NCBI GenBank assembly: GCA_013697395.1
Contig: JACCWY010000312.1
Coordinates: 1 to 18,403, forward strand
DNA length: 18,403 nucleotides
Direction: 5' to 3'
From: Chloroflexota bacterium
GTDB lineage: Bacteria; Chloroflexota; Limnocylindria; QHBO01
Below the pieces are notes generated by a model. The model saw nothing but the letters and a program-made list of their open reading frames with translations, did no database searches and had not been told where the DNA came from. Below, piece after piece: positions 1 to 8,824 of the stretch (within the stretch, counting starts at the first letter, position 1; every line of letters starts with the position of its first letter). The translations under genes and the position numbers were made by a program.

Positions 1-1550
1 AGGGTGCGCCGCGCGCGGGCAACGATGCGAACCTGCCAGGTCTCCTCCGGCGCGGAGCGCATCGCCGCGGCGACCTCGGCGCGCAGGCCGTCGACGTCGA
101 GCCAGGCGGGATCAGGATCGTCGTCGACCTCGAGCGTCAACGTGCGTCCGTCGACCCGGTAGCCGTTCCAGGCGTGGTCGAACACCTCACGGCCGTGGAA
201 GCGCCGAAACAGGTCGTCCACCTCGTCGCCGCGGAGTGAGGCCTCGAACAGGATCGGCTCCTTGCGCTCGAGCTCCTGGGTCATCACCTGCGAGCCGTCG
301 GGCAGCTCGAGGGCGACGGACTCCCAGTCCCCGGGGATTGGCAGCTCGACCTCCACCAGGCCGGTCCGTGCCGCCGGGGATGGGTTGACGATGGTGACAG
401 CGCCACGTGGGACCCCGGCGGCCAGCGTCGCGACCGCGCGTCGTGCGAGCGAGGTGGCAACCTGCTCGGCCTCGGCGAAGCGGACGAGCACCTGGTCGAC
501 CACCGGGTCGATGCTGCAGCCGCAGATCGAGTCGTGCGCCGAGTTCTGGATCACCCTGCCCCAGGCCATGTCCAGGAATGCCGCCGGCCATGCATCGGTG
601 GCGACGTGGAGGGCGGTGAGCGGCTCGGCGTATCGCTCCAGCAGCGTTTCGGCGCGGCCGGCCGCCTGCTTGATGTCGATACGGGCGCTCGCCACGCCCA
701 TGAGCACGTTGGCACGGGCGCCGGAGCGCATCTCTCCGCGCCAGCAGGGGTCGTCGTCGGTCAGCGCCGGTGCGGCGTCCAGGTACTGCTGCAGGGTGCT
801 GATCCGGAGCTCGCTCGAGTTGTGCGCCTCGTTCAGGCGGCTGACGAGCGCCGCCAGCTCCGGCTCGGGCGCGGTGTGGTCGGTGCCGAACATGGCCAGG
901 ATGGGGTCCTCGCCGAACCACGGGCGCGCCCACTCGACGAGGCGCTGGGCCGAGGCGTCGAGCCGTTCCGGCGCGGCGAACATGCCGGCCGCGTTTCCAT
1001 AGCCGGCGGGCAGGTACTCGGCCCGCACCCAGGAGCCGTCGGGCGATTCCCAGCGGAATGCGTGGTGGTCGATCGCCGCGGGGATGCCACGCCACACGAC
1101 GGCATCGGACAGGCCGGCACGGCGCAGGATCTGCGGCATCTGGGCGACGTGACCGAACATGTCGGGCAGGTAGCCCACCCGCATCGGCTCGCCGAAATCG
1201 GCCGCACGATCCCAGCCGGCCTCCAGGTTGCGGACGAGCGTCTCGCCCGACACCAGGAACTCGTCCATGAGGATCTGCCACGGGCCGATCGCCAGCCGTC
1301 CGCTGCGGACGTGCCCGGCGATGCGCTCCGCCTGGTCCGGTCGGATCTCCAGGTAGTCGTCGACGGTGGCCAGCTGGCCGTCGAGCGTGAAGGCGAAGTC
1401 CGGCTCGGCCTCGAGCATCTCCAGCACGCGGTCGACGAGGTCGACCAGCTGCATCCGGAAGCTCTGGAAGGGCCGATACCACTCGCGGTCCCAATGCGTG
1501 TGCGGGACGAGGTGGATGGTTGTCCGGCGGCCGGATGGGTCGGTCGTCAT
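1..1550 (-). CDS. Alpha-mannosidase, glycoside hydrolase family 38 (3' end outside window)
   Basis: Retaining alpha-mannosidase that would trim alpha-mannosides from glycans or imported oligosaccharides. The start is the ATG at 1548-1550 and about 516 residues are visible; full-length family members are usually 800-1000 residues, so the C-terminal beta-rich part is missing off the left edge. The N-terminus carries the GH38 signature PHTHWDREW (residues 16-24), with the zinc-binding His19 and Asp21. GYLPDMFGH (126-134) contains the expected nucleophile Asp130. Further on, NSAHDSICGCS (around 524-556 on the map) provides the conserved zinc-ligand His and the bacterial GH38 motif. No signal peptide is seen, so it is probably cytoplasmic. 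It lies upstream-to-tail with an EEP nuclease gene, separated by 230 bp in which I see no gene. The nearby GH3 gene and sugar ABC importer suggest a glycan-use locus. The family call is secure; the exact substrate is not. Confidence 0.93.
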   Translation of the reverse strand, partial: MTTDPSGRRTTIHLVPHTHWDREWYRPFQSFRMQLVDLVDRVLEMLEAEPDFAFTLDGQLATVDDYLEIRPDQAERIAGHVRSGRLAIGPWQILMDEFLVSGETLVRNLEAGWDRAADFGEPMRVGYLPDMFGHVAQMPQILRRAGLSDAVVWRGIPAAIDHHAFRWESPDGSWVRAEYLPAGYGNAAGMFAAPERLDASAQRLVEWARPWFGEDPILAMFGTDHTAPEPELAALVSRLNEAHNSSELRISTLQQYLDAAPALTDDDPCWRGEMRSGARANVLMGVASARIDIKQAAGRAETLLERYAEPLTALHVATDAWPAAFLDMAWGRVIQNSAHDSICGCSIDPVVDQVLVRFAEAEQVATSLARRAVATLAAGVPRGAVTIVNPSPAARTGLVEVELPIPGDWESVALELPDGSQVMTQELERKEPILFEASLRGDEVDDLFRRFHGREVFDHAWNGYRVDGRTLTLEVDDDPDPAWLDVDGLRAEVAAAMRSAPEETWQVRIVARARRT

Positions 1551-1780
1551 TGCCTCTGAGCCTACCCGGTCTCGCGGTGGCGGCGCTTACGACGAATGAC
1601 GTAGGGCCTCGGTATCAGCTAAGCAATGAGCTCAGGCCGGACGGCGCGCCGCCAGGCTTCGGCGCGACGCCTCTGTGCCTGCGCGGCACAGACCGGACAT
1701 CGCCGCGGCCGTTCTCCTTGCCGTGTGCCGGCTCGGCACGTAACGGCCAGGGACGAGCCAATCCCGGCTGAAACGGCTGC

Positions 1781-2695
1781 TCATCCTGGCCGCCGTGTGC
1801 GTGGACGGCACAACCGCGCCGCCCACGGGGTGCCACCGTGCTCCTCGGTGGCCGGGGGCGGCACATCGCTGGATCGCGGCGCCGCGACCTCGATCTCGGC
1901 AAGGATCGGATAGTGGTCGCTCAGATCGCCCGACTCGCGCAGCACGCGGCAACCCTCGACCGAGGCTCCCCGCGCCAGCACGTGGTCGATCCGCATGCCG
2001 TCGTCGGTCGAGATCCGCGCCGGGTCGCGCGGTGGCTCGCGGAACCCATCGGTCCAGTCGGCGAAGGGGGTGAGCTCGGCGGCGTCGATCGCCGCATTGA
2101 GGTCGCCGAGCAGGAGGGCAGGAGCGGCGGAGCCGAAGGCCGCAACCGTCGCTTCGGCCTGGAGCAGCCGCTCACCCGAGCCGATGTTGCTGAAGTGCGC
2201 GGTGCCGGCGGTCAGGCCGGCGATCTCGACCAGGAGCAGGCAGCGCGGCTCGCGGATGTGGTCGGGCGCATCGGCGTACCGGATGCCGGCGGCCGGGTGG
2301 TCGACGCCGGGTGGCTCGACGAACGTAGCGGCGGGGGCCGCGGGCAGGGCGACCGTGCGGGCGCCGGTGACCGGCACCCGGGAGAGGAGCGCGTTCCCGA
2401 AGCAGCCGACGCCGGCGCGGGCTCCGCGCTCGATCACCTCGAACGTGCGGACGGCGCCGTAACTGACCTCCATCCCGAGCTGGCGGCCGAGGTCGCCGGC
2501 GTTGTCGACCAGCTCGCCGTCCCGGCTCAGCAGCGCGACTTCTTGGAGCGCAACGACATCGGCGTCGAGCCCGGCAATTAACGAACCGATCGCCCGAAGG
2601 CGATCGGCATCGATGCGGCTCCACCATCGGTCCGGGAATGGCCCCGGCCCGATGGTGGCGCGGATATTCCAGCTGGCGACACGGATGGATTGCAT
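1781..2695 (-). CDS. Endonuclease/exonuclease/phosphatase (EEP) family protein
   Basis: A 304-residue metal-dependent phosphoesterase of the DNase I-like EEP fold. Visible motifs are SWNIRA (Asn10), ALQEV (Glu52, metal ligand), GDLNA (catalytic Asp/Asn pair), a D-H pair in RIDHVLARG, and the terminal SDHYPILAEIE with the catalytic Asp-His. I chose the ATG at 2693-2695 because the conserved beta-strand begins right after it; an upstream in-frame extension of 26 residues is basic and unlike the family. The last roughly 30 residues are Pro/Arg-rich and probably unstructured. There is no signal peptide. It is divergent from the GH3 gene with only 50 bp between the two starts, so their promoters must overlap. 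Family members cleave nucleic acids, phosphoinositides or sphingomyelin, and the sequence does not decide between these. Confidence 0.88.
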   Translation of the reverse strand: MQSIRVASWNIRATIGPGPFPDRWWSRIDADRLRAIGSLIAGLDADVVALQEVALLSRDGELVDNAGDLGRQLGMEVSYGAVRTFEVIERGARAGVGCFGNALLSRVPVTGARTVALPAAPAATFVEPPGVDHPAAGIRYADAPDHIREPRCLLLVEIAGLTAGTAHFSNIGSGERLLQAEATVAAFGSAAPALLLGDLNAAIDAAELTPFADWTDGFREPPRDPARISTDDGMRIDHVLARGASVEGCRVLRESGDLSDHYPILAEIEVAAPRSSDVPPPATEEHGGTPWAARLCRPRTRRPG

Positions 2696-2745
2696 GCGGC
2701 GATCATGATGATGCCGCCGAGCCGCTTCACGTAGGCTTTGCGCCG

Positions 2746-5348
2746 ATGAGCACCGATTGGCGCACCTCGCCACAGGTGGGCGAGCGCGTCGAGGATCTCC
2801 TGGTGCGGATGACGCTGGAGGAGAAGGTCGACCTCGTCACCGGCGACCAGGACTTCACCTACGCGTTCTACAACGCGCCGATCGAGCGCCTCGGCATCCC
2901 GGCGCTGACGATGGCCGACGGGCCGGCCGGCGCACGAGTGAACGACCCATCGGTCAACGGCGGGCGGAACACTGCCCTGCCGGCGCCGATCGCGCTGGCA
3001 GCGACGTGGGATCCAGCGCTCGCGCGGCGATATGGCGACGTACTCGGCTCCGAGGCGTTCGGGACCGGCCACAACGTGATGCTGGCGCCGGCGGTCGACA
3101 TCGCGCGTGCTCCCCGCGGCGGTTCGGCGAGGACCCGCTGCTGCAGGCGCGGATGGTCGCCCCCGAGATCCAGGGCATCCAGGCTCATCCGGTGCAGGCC
3201 ACGATCAAGCACGTCGTCGCCAACAACCAGGAGCACCGGCGCTTCACGATCGACGTCCAGGTGGACGAGCGGACGCTCCACGAGACCTACCTGCCGCCGT
3301 TCGAGGCCGCGATCCGCGAGGGCGGTGTCGCTGCGGCGATGGCGTCCTTCAACCGCGTGAACGGTACATATGCTTCCGAGCACGCTGGACTCCTGACCGG
3401 CGTGCTGCGCGACGAGCTCGGCTTCCGCGGGTGGGTGATGAGCGACTACGACGCCACGTGGAGCACGGCCGGCGCGGCGAACGCGGGGCTCGACCAGGAG
3501 CAACCTGCCGCGCGTTTCTGGGGTCCGCGTCTCGCGGGGGCCGTGACGGGCGGCGAGGTCCATCCCGCGACGCTCGACGAGATGGTCCGGCGCATGCTGC
3601 GGCCGATGATTGGCCTCGGCCTCGTCGAGCGCCCGGTCGAGATCGGTCCCGTCCGCGCCGAGGCTCACGCGCAGACGGCGCGAGAGATCGCCGAGCAGGG
3701 GATCGTGCTGCTCAAGAACACGGACGATCTGCTGCCGCTCGGCCCCGAGGTGAGGTCAATCGCCGTCATCGGTCCGGAGGCCGACAATGTCTCGGCCGCC
3801 GGCGGCGGCAGCGGCTTCGTGCGAGCGTTGCACGAGGTGAGCCCGCTCGACGGCATCCGCCGCCGCGCCGGTGCGGGTGTGCGCGTGGTCCACGCGCCCG
3901 GGACCGATCCGCTCTCGGCTGCGAGCCTCCTGCCGGGCCCGCCCGCGATCCCATCGGCCTACCTTTCCCCGCCCGCTGGGGAGGGGACCGGTCTCCGGGC
4001 CGAGTACTGGTCCAACCCGCGCTTCGAGGGCGAGCCCCTGCTGACCCGCACCGATCCGCAGGTGGCCGTCAACCTCGGCTTCTTCAACATCCCGGTGTTC
4101 AATGCCATCTCGCCCAGCCTGCCGGCCACGCCGACGGAGCTCAACGGCCGCATCTCCGTCCGCTGGAGCGGCACGCTCGCGGCCGATGCGACCGGGACCC
4201 ATCGCCTGTCGCTCACCAGCCTCGGTTCGGCAAGCCTCTCGCTCGATGGTGTGTCGATCCTGCGCATCCCCGGCGACGGGCTCGATGGCCCACCCGTCGA
4301 CCACGATGCGTTCCCACCCGTTCCGCCGCTGGTCCCCGCCGAAGGACCGCGGATCGAGACGGTCGAGGTTGAGCTCGTGGCCGGCGTGTCCCGCGCGATC
4401 GAGGTCGAGTACGCGGCGGACTCATCCGAGCAGAACGACCAGATCGGTGCCCAGCTGCGGCTGGGCTGGGACCCACCGTCGGGAAGCGTCCCACCCCTCG
4501 TCCGAGATGCCGCCGCGCTGGCCGCGGACTGCGACGTGGCGGTGGTGGTTGCTCCCACCTACGAGAGCGAGATGATGGATCGGCCCGGTCTCGACCTTCC
4601 GAACCAGCAGGATCTCCTCATCCGACAGGTGGCGGCGGCGAACCCACGTACGGTCGTCGTCCTGATGAGCGGTGGTCCGGTCGCGACGGCCCCGTGGGAC
4701 GCGTCGGTCCCGGCTCTGCTGGAGGCGTGGTACGCCGGCCAGGAGCAGGGCGACGCCATCGCCCGCGTCCTCTTCGGAGACGTGAATCCCTCCGCCCGGC
4801 TCCCGCTCACCTTCCCCGAGGATGAGCTCCACAGCCCCATTGACTCGCCGGAGCAGTATCCGGGCGTCGACGGCGTGGTCCGCTACGCGGAGGGCATCTT
4901 TGTCGGCTATCGCGGCTACGACGAGCGTGGCATCGAGCCGAGGTTCGCATTTGGCCATGGCCTGTCGTACAGCTCGTTCGCGTATGACGGGCTCGAGCTC
5001 CGGGCCCAGTCGATCGACGAGCGCCCTTCGTTCGATCCGAACGCGGCCGTCATCGAGGTCAGCTTCGAACTGACGAATACCGGGCAACGCGCCGGCACCG
5101 AGGTCGCGCAGGTCTACCTCGGGCCGCTGCCCGCCGAGGTGGCGACTCCGCGTCGCACGCTCGCCGGCTGGGCGCGCGTGGCGTTGGCACCCGGCGAGCG
5201 CCGTCGCGCCAGCGTGGCCGTTCCGCGCCGCAGCCTCGAATGGTGGGACGTCGCCGCCGGCGGCTGGAGTCTCGCACGCGGCCCCATCGAGGTCATGGTC
5301 GGAGCCTCGTCGCGCGACATCCGCCTCAGCGGGCGAACCACCGTCTGA
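2746..5348 (+). pseudogene. GH3 beta-glucosidase with PA14 insert, frameshifted near 3118-3123
   Basis: The product would be a GH3 beta-glycosidase of about 868 residues. From the ATG at 2746 the frame encodes a normal GH3 start (VEDLLVRMTLEEKVDLVTG, then ADGPAGAR, then MLAPAVDIARAPRGG) up to about 3120. There it loses sense, and the protein resumes one frame over with FGEDPLLQARM and runs to the TGA at 5346-5348. The GR-x-F-E segment that normally lies between PRGG and GEDP is absent. This suggests a short deletion (about 16 nt restores both frame and consensus) or a sequencing/assembly error. Downstream are KHVVANNQEHRR, the nucleophile loop GWVMSDYD, a PA14 domain (about 4000-4400, GLRAEYWSNPRF onward), the alpha/beta sandwich with ESEMMDRPGLDLP bearing the likely acid/base Glu, and a C-terminal fibronectin III-like domain. 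No Shine-Dalgarno is evident; TAGGCT 8 nt before the ATG could be the -10 of a leaderless transcript. Confidence 0.88.
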
Positions 5349-5366
5349 CTCCGAGGGAGATGCAGC

Positions 5367-5395
5367 GAGCGGCGGGGCTTGCCGCGCCGCCGCTC
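5367..5395. terminator. Hairpin between convergent GH3 and permease genes
   Basis: A perfect 9-bp stem GAGCGGCGG / CCGCCGCTC encloses an 11-nt loop. It lies in the 66-bp gap between the GH3 stop and the permease stop. There is no T-run on either side, so termination strength is uncertain, but the position suits a shared bidirectional terminator. Confidence 0.55.
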
Positions 5396-5414
5396 AACGG
5401 GTCAGGACCAGGTC

Positions 5415-6320
5415 CTACTTGACGGAGCCTGCCAGAAGACCCTGCACGAAGAAGCGCTGGAGGCTGAAGAAGACGGCCAGCGGCACGACCATGACCAGGA
5501 ACGAGGCGGCTGCCAGGATGTGCCACTCCGCTCCGTAGGTGCCGAGCAGTGAGCCGATCTGGGTCGTCATCGGTTGCCCGCCCGGACGCGGCGCGAAGAC
5601 GAGTGCGATGAGGAGATCGTTCCACACCCACAGGAACTGGAAGATCGCGTAGCTTGCCAGGGCCGGCACCGACAGCGGCAGGACGATCTGCCGGAAGATG
5701 CCCACGTTCGTCGCACCGTCGATGCGCGCGGCCTCGATCAGGTCCTTCGGCAGCGTGATGAAGAAATTCCGCAGCAGGAAGATCCCGAACGGCAGCGCAA
5801 ACGTGGTGTGCGTGATCCAGATCGGCAGGAAGCTGCCGATCAGGCCCAGGTCCCTGTAGATCTCACCGAGGGGAAGCAGGACCATCTGGATCGGCACGAG
5901 CAGCAGTGCAATGACCGCCAGGAACAGTGTGTCCCGGAATGGAAACTTGATCCACGCGAAGGCGAACGCGGCCATCGAGGCGAGGAGCAGCGGCAGGATG
6001 GTGGATGGGATCGTGATCTGGATCGTGTTCAGGAATGCCTGGAGCATGGTCTGCGCGGCGAGATCGGCGCCGAGCACCAATTCATAGTTCTCGAGCGTCA
6101 GGTCGACGTTGCCGCCGAAGATCGTCCACCAGCCGCTGTTCTGGATGTCACTCCTGGGCCGGAACGATGTGACCAGCAGGCCGACCGTGGGAAGGAGCCA
6201 GATGAGGCCCACGACACCGAGCGCGACATGGACCGGCGCGTGGCCGAGAAGGCGGCTGAGCTTTTCGGCGGGCGTTCGCGCCGGGGCGCGGACGGTGGTG
6301 TCGGCCAGCGGCGCGGTCAT
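5415..6320 (-). CDS. Carbohydrate ABC transporter permease, MalG-like
   Basis: A 301-residue inner-membrane permease, the second membrane subunit of the sugar importer. Transmembrane segments are obvious: one near the N-terminus (VALGVVGLIWLLPTVGLLV), then ILPLLLASMAAFAFAW, LFLAVIALLLVPIQMVLL, a segment around FALPFGIFLLRNFF, and FLVMVVPLAVFFSLQRFF near the C-terminus. The cytoplasmic EAA loop that docks to the ATPase reads IEAARIDGATNVGIFRQIVLP. The protein ends QRFFVQGLLAGSVK, typical of MalG relatives. The start is the ATG at 6318-6320, which overlaps the upstream permease stop as ATGA, implying translational coupling. An in-frame open reading frame extends upstream to 6977 but lies inside the other permease in a non-family frame, so I reject it. 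Confidence 0.95.
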   Translation of the reverse strand: MTAPLADTTVRAPARTPAEKLSRLLGHAPVHVALGVVGLIWLLPTVGLLVTSFRPRSDIQNSGWWTIFGGNVDLTLENYELVLGADLAAQTMLQAFLNTIQITIPSTILPLLLASMAAFAFAWIKFPFRDTLFLAVIALLLVPIQMVLLPLGEIYRDLGLIGSFLPIWITHTTFALPFGIFLLRNFFITLPKDLIEAARIDGATNVGIFRQIVLPLSVPALASYAIFQFLWVWNDLLIALVFAPRPGGQPMTTQIGSLLGTYGAEWHILAAASFLVMVVPLAVFFSLQRFFVQGLLAGSVK

Positions 6321-7237
6321 TGCGTCACCCGCTCGGCCGTGAAGCGCCGCACGTTGAAGATCATCACCGGGATGAGAATGATGAGCATGATCACCGCGAT
6401 GGCCGCTCCATAGTCGAAGTTCCGGGCTGGAAGCGCTTCCTGGTACATGCTGAAGGCGATCACCCGGCTGGAGTTCGCCGGCCCACCCTGCGTCATGGTG
6501 TAGATCAGGTCGAACAGCTTGATGACGTTGATCACGAGCGTGACCGCCACCACCGAGATCGGCAGCGACAGCATCGGGACGATGATGCGTCGGAAGACCT
6601 GGCCCTCGGTTGCGCCATCGACCCGGGCAGCCTCGAGGATCTCGGTGCTGATCCCCTTCAACGCGGCCGAGAGAATGACCGTCACGAAGCCGACGGATCC
6701 CCAGATGCCGGCGATGATCAGCGCCGTGTTGACCCAGGTCTGGCTGCCGAGCCACGAGACGGGACCGACGTTGGCCACGCCGAGCACCGCGTTGAGGAGG
6801 CCCGTGTTCTCCTCGGGGGCATAGACAAATCGCCAGATGACGCCGAGCGCGACCGCGGCGATGGCCTGTGGGATGAAGACGATGGCCTTGATGTGAGCCT
6901 CGTAGCGAACCCTGGTGGCCATGACGGCCACGAGGAGCCCGATCACGATGGTCCCGCTGACGTAGAAGACGACCCACAGCAGGTTGTTGAAGAGCGCGCC
7001 CCTCGGCGGAAACGTGCCGAGGTCAAGGAACTTGGGATCCGCGGTCAGCAGCCGCACGTAGTTGTCGATCCCAGGCTCGAAGCTCAGGATGATCGTGCTG
7101 ACCACCGGGTAGAGCATGAACACGACCAGGAGGAAGATCGCCGGCACCACGAAGAGGCTCGCGGCGATGCTCCAGCCACCGAACATGCCCGGCCCACGGC
7201 GCTCAACGCGCTCCGCGCCTGCCGTCGCTGCGGTCAT
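6317..7237 (-). CDS. Carbohydrate ABC transporter permease, MalF-like
   Basis: A 306-residue permease forming the channel with the downstream MalG-like subunit. It has an N-terminal cytoplasmic stretch, then a long first membrane helix (SIAASLFVVPAIFLLVVFML, about residues 26-45). The helices and EAA loop typical of MalF/UgpA relatives follow, the loop reading ILEAARVDGATEGQVFRRII with the LP-type continuation. It lacks the large periplasmic P2 domain of enterobacterial MalF, as is usual outside enterobacteria. The start ATG at 7235-7237 is preceded by GTAGGAG about 4 nt upstream, a usable Shine-Dalgarno. Its stop overlaps the next start by 4 bp. It is 74 bp downstream of the binding-protein gene, with a strong hairpin in the gap. 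Confidence 0.95.
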   Translation of the reverse strand: MTAATAGAERVERRGPGMFGGWSIAASLFVVPAIFLLVVFMLYPVVSTIILSFEPGIDNYVRLLTADPKFLDLGTFPPRGALFNNLLWVVFYVSGTIVIGLLVAVMATRVRYEAHIKAIVFIPQAIAAVALGVIWRFVYAPEENTGLLNAVLGVANVGPVSWLGSQTWVNTALIIAGIWGSVGFVTVILSAALKGISTEILEAARVDGATEGQVFRRIIVPMLSLPISVVAVTLVINVIKLFDLIYTMTQGGPANSSRVIAFSMYQEALPARNFDYGAAIAVIMLIILIPVMIFNVRRFTAERVTQ

Positions 7238-7266
7238 CGACTCCTACTCCCACTGCAAGAGTTGAC

Positions 7267-7298
7267 CGGAGCGGCTCCCCCGGGGAGGAGCCGCTCCG
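7267..7298 (-). terminator. Intercistronic hairpin between binding-protein and permease genes
   Basis: A perfect 12-bp stem (CGGAGCGGCTCC paired with GGAGCCGCTCCG) encloses an 8-nt loop. It starts 13 nt after the binding-protein stop codon. No T-run follows on the minus strand. In malE-malF-type operons such structures act as partial terminators or protect the upstream mRNA from 3' exonucleases, giving much more binding protein than permease. That role here is inference from position and structure. Confidence 0.65.
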
Positions 7299-7311
7299 TA
7301 GATTTCGGGGC

Positions 7312-8664
7312 TTAGCTTCCCGCCTCCGCCCACGCGGCATCCGCCTCGGCCTGGAACGTTTCCAGCTGTGAGTCCAGGATGCTCGGGTCGTCGAAGATCG
7401 CCTGGAGCGAGGCACCGAGATCGGTCCCTGCAGCCAGGAGGTCCGCGCCGTCGTAGCGGGCAATCCCCGCGCCGTAGACGTGCTCGGCCTCCGCCTGCGC
7501 TCGCTCGTCCGGATAGTCACCGGCCTCGACACCAGCGAACGGAGTGATGATCGTTCCACCGGCGACCCAGGCGGCCGCCCCCTCGGGGCTGGCGAGGAAC
7601 TGCATGAACTCCGCCACGCCCGGCTCGTTGGTGAAGGCGCCCATCACGTCGCCGCCGATGGTGATCGCATCCTCGTCGCCGTCGCCGACCGACGGGAACG
7701 GGAAGAATCCGATCGTCTCGTTCCACACGAGGTCGGGGTTGACGTCGCCGACGGCGATGCCGCCCACGAATCCGCCCTCGTAGTACATCTGCGCCTCGGC
7801 GTCGGGGCTGAAGACCAGGCCGATGCCATCGGTGAAGGTCGTCGCGAGCGCGCCCTCCTTGCCACCGGCGATGTTCTCGTCGGTCAGCAGCTCGAGCATG
7901 GTGTTGATGGCCTCACTGACCGAGGGATCGGTCCAGTTGCCCTCCGGGCTGAACAGGGCGTCGTACGCTTCGACGCCGGCCTGCCGGATGTAGATGCTCT
8001 CGAACCAGTCCGTCAGGGTCCAGCTGTCGCCGGCGCCGAGCGCCAGGGCCGTGCCTCCGTCCGCGGTGATCTGCTCGGCCAGGGCGATGAAGTCGTCGTA
8101 GGTCTCCGGCGGCTCGTAGCCGCCTTCCGCGAACAGGTCAGGGCGATACCAGACGGTGCTCTTCGAGTTGAGCTTGACCATGAGCGCGTACGCCGTGCCG
8201 TCCACCGCGCCGGTGGCCAGGCCGGTTTCGGCCAGGTTCTCGGCATAGGCCTCCTGGAGGAAGGCGTCGTCGATTCCGAGATCCGCGAGCGGGATGATCA
8301 GGTCGTCTGCCGCGAAGCTGCGCAGGAAGCCGACTCCCGGGATGATCGCGACGTCGGGCGGATCGCCCTGCGCGACGCGGTTATTGAGGACCGTGTTGTA
8401 ATCCTGGCGGACCGAGGTGTACTCGACCTCGACGCCCGATGCCTCGGTGAACGCGTCGAGCACGGCCTGGAAGGCTTCAGCCTCGGCGCCGCCCCACAGC
8501 GAGGTCACCTCGATGCTGCCACCCTCGCCACCGCCGCCGCCACTGGCGCCGGGGCTGCTTCCACCGCCGCCATCGCCGTCACCGTCCCCGGTGTTGCCGG
8601 CGGGACATGCGGTCAGCACCAGCATGGCGACCATGAATGGTGCTACCAAACGAAACTTGGACAT
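7312..8664 (-). CDS. Extracellular sugar-binding lipoprotein of ABC importer (solute-binding family 1)
   Basis: A 450-residue surface lipoprotein that captures sugar and delivers it to the two permeases. The N-terminus has a short basic region, a hydrophobic stretch and the lipobox LTAC with the modified Cys20, followed by a Gly/Ser/Asp-rich linker (about residues 21-48) that tethers the domain. The mature part starts IEVTSLWGGAEAEAFQAVLDAF, the typical first strand and helix of this family. Later segments such as VAIIPGVGFLRSFA, WYRPDLFAEGGYEPPETYDDFIALAEQI and the C-terminal EFMQFLASPEGAAAWV helix are equally typical. GGAGG lies about 7 nt before the ATG at 8662-8664, a strong ribosome-binding site that fits high expression. 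About 160 bp separate it from the upstream ATPase gene, where I see no further gene. The ligand cannot be read from the sequence. Confidence 0.95.
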   Translation of the reverse strand: MSKFRLVAPFMVAMLVLTACPAGNTGDGDGDGGGGSSPGASGGGGGEGGSIEVTSLWGGAEAEAFQAVLDAFTEASGVEVEYTSVRQDYNTVLNNRVAQGDPPDVAIIPGVGFLRSFAADDLIIPLADLGIDDAFLQEAYAENLAETGLATGAVDGTAYALMVKLNSKSTVWYRPDLFAEGGYEPPETYDDFIALAEQITADGGTALALGAGDSWTLTDWFESIYIRQAGVEAYDALFSPEGNWTDPSVSEAINTMLELLTDENIAGGKEGALATTFTDGIGLVFSPDAEAQMYYEGGFVGGIAVGDVNPDLVWNETIGFFPFPSVGDGDEDAITIGGDVMGAFTNEPGVAEFMQFLASPEGAAAWVAGGTIITPFAGVEAGDYPDERAQAEAEHVYGAGIARYDGADLLAAGTDLGASLQAIFDDPSILDSQLETFQAEADAAWAEAGS

Positions 8665-8824
8665 CCGTTTCCTCCACCTGTGTCAATGATGCGCGGCCGT
8701 GCCACGCACCTGAGCGTTCGATCGGGGACTGGCGGTCACAGTGCCGCCCGTTCCCCTCGGGACGAGATCCCTTCCTTTGCGTATTGGTACGGGCGGCGTT
8801 GCGCCCAGGTTCGAATGGGCGCCG

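Noticed and set aside
187..1494. 435-residue minus-strand open frame
   Set aside because: Arg/Pro-rich shadow of the GH38 gene in another frame. The GH38 frame has the motifs and runs off the edge.
6429..6440. Perfect 12-bp palindrome GGAAGCGCTTCC, like a LacI-family operator
   Set aside because: It lies deep inside the MalF-like permease and encodes the conserved QEALPA residues. Coding constraint explains it, and no promoter is nearby.
8675..8690. TTGACA on the minus strand shortly before the binding-protein start
   Set aside because: It overlaps the ribosome-binding region, so it cannot be the -35 of that gene. Treated as chance.
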